NCBI GenBank assembly: GCA_020719895.1
Contig: DYPM01000047.1
Coordinates: 1-12,953, forward strand
Source: Sulfurovum sp.
GTDB taxonomy: Bacteria > Campylobacterota > Campylobacteria > Campylobacterales > Sulfurovaceae
Reading direction: 5' to 3'
Length of the DNA stretch: 12,953 nt
The position numbers and the translations under genes were made by a program. The notes beneath the pieces were generated by a model. The model was given only the letters and a program-made list of their open reading frames with translations. It ran no database searches and had not been told where the DNA came from. Shown here one piece after another: positions 12,912 to 12,953 of the stretch; positions within the stretch are counted from its first letter, which is position 1, and each line of letters opens with the position of its first letter.

Positions 12912-12953
12912 ATGAAAAAACTCCCCATCGGTATCCAAACTTTCCGAAAAGTA
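12912..12953 (+). CDS. Partial gene: probable AAA-ATPase-like / PD-(D/E)XK protein, N-terminus only
   Basis: Only 14 codons are inside the window: MKKLPIGIQTFRKV. AAGGAA (12901-12906) sits five bases ahead of the ATG, so the start is well supported. The KKLPIGIQTF(R/x)K opening is typical of the large group of proteins with an AAA-ATPase-like N-terminal domain and a PD-(D/E)XK nuclease-like C-terminal domain, often present in many copies in bacteria with frequent gene transfer. The rest of the gene is needed to confirm this. Confidence 0.65.
   Translation, partial: MKKLPIGIQTFRKV

Overview
The window looks like ordinary chromosomal DNA from an AT-rich member of the Campylobacterota (Epsilonproteobacteria). 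A free-living sulfur or hydrogen oxidiser near Sulfurimonas or Sulfurospirillum is my best guess. This rests on recognised protein families (HemJ, short single-PDZ RseP, ComF, RecR, TIGR02757/DUF2400), on the closeness of dnaJ and recR (also near each other in Campylobacter jejuni, as I remember), and on extended -10 promoters without clear -35 boxes. The genus is inference. I see no tRNA, rRNA, CRISPR array, insertion sequence or prophage gene.

Left part (1-3338). A perfect 113-bp tandem repeat (two full copies plus a 32-bp stub, 33-290) precedes a promoter and a secreted seven-repeat beta-propeller protein (377-1537). A 313-bp gap with two inverted repeats follows. Then comes a TTG-started protein with an acidic N-terminal half, two membrane segments and a helical C-terminus (1851-3236). 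A hairpin related to one inside the 113-bp repeat lies behind it.

Centre left (3339-6033). rseP (site-2 protease) and yggS (PLP homeostasis) form a tight plus-strand pair. It ends at a symmetrical terminator shared with a convergent minus-strand gene for a DUF2231-like membrane protein that carries a coiled coil and a Val/Pro/Lys tail.

Centre (6034-8858). On the minus strand a secreted endonuclease/exonuclease/phosphatase-family protein is followed, 3 bp later, by hemJ (protoporphyrinogen oxidase). Divergent promoters at 8093-8119 separate this pair from comF on the plus strand. comF has no visible Shine-Dalgarno site but sits 1 bp after a possible 42-codon leader ORF.

Right part (8859-12953). 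A small toxin-antitoxin pair lies on the minus strand. The toxin frame seems to have lost its start codon: the expected TAATG stop/start overlap reads TAATA. Next is dnaJ (minus). A divergent promoter region leads into a compact plus-strand operon: Dabb-domain protein, recR, a HAD-like soluble P-type-ATPase protein and a TIGR02757/DUF2400 protein. The window ends in the first 14 codons of a probable AAA-ATPase-like/PD-(D/E)XK protein.

Most of this is housekeeping. The least explained items are the 113-bp repeat, the beta-propeller and two-TM proteins with no assigned role, the ORF ahead of comF, the damaged toxin start, and DUF2400 in a recR operon.
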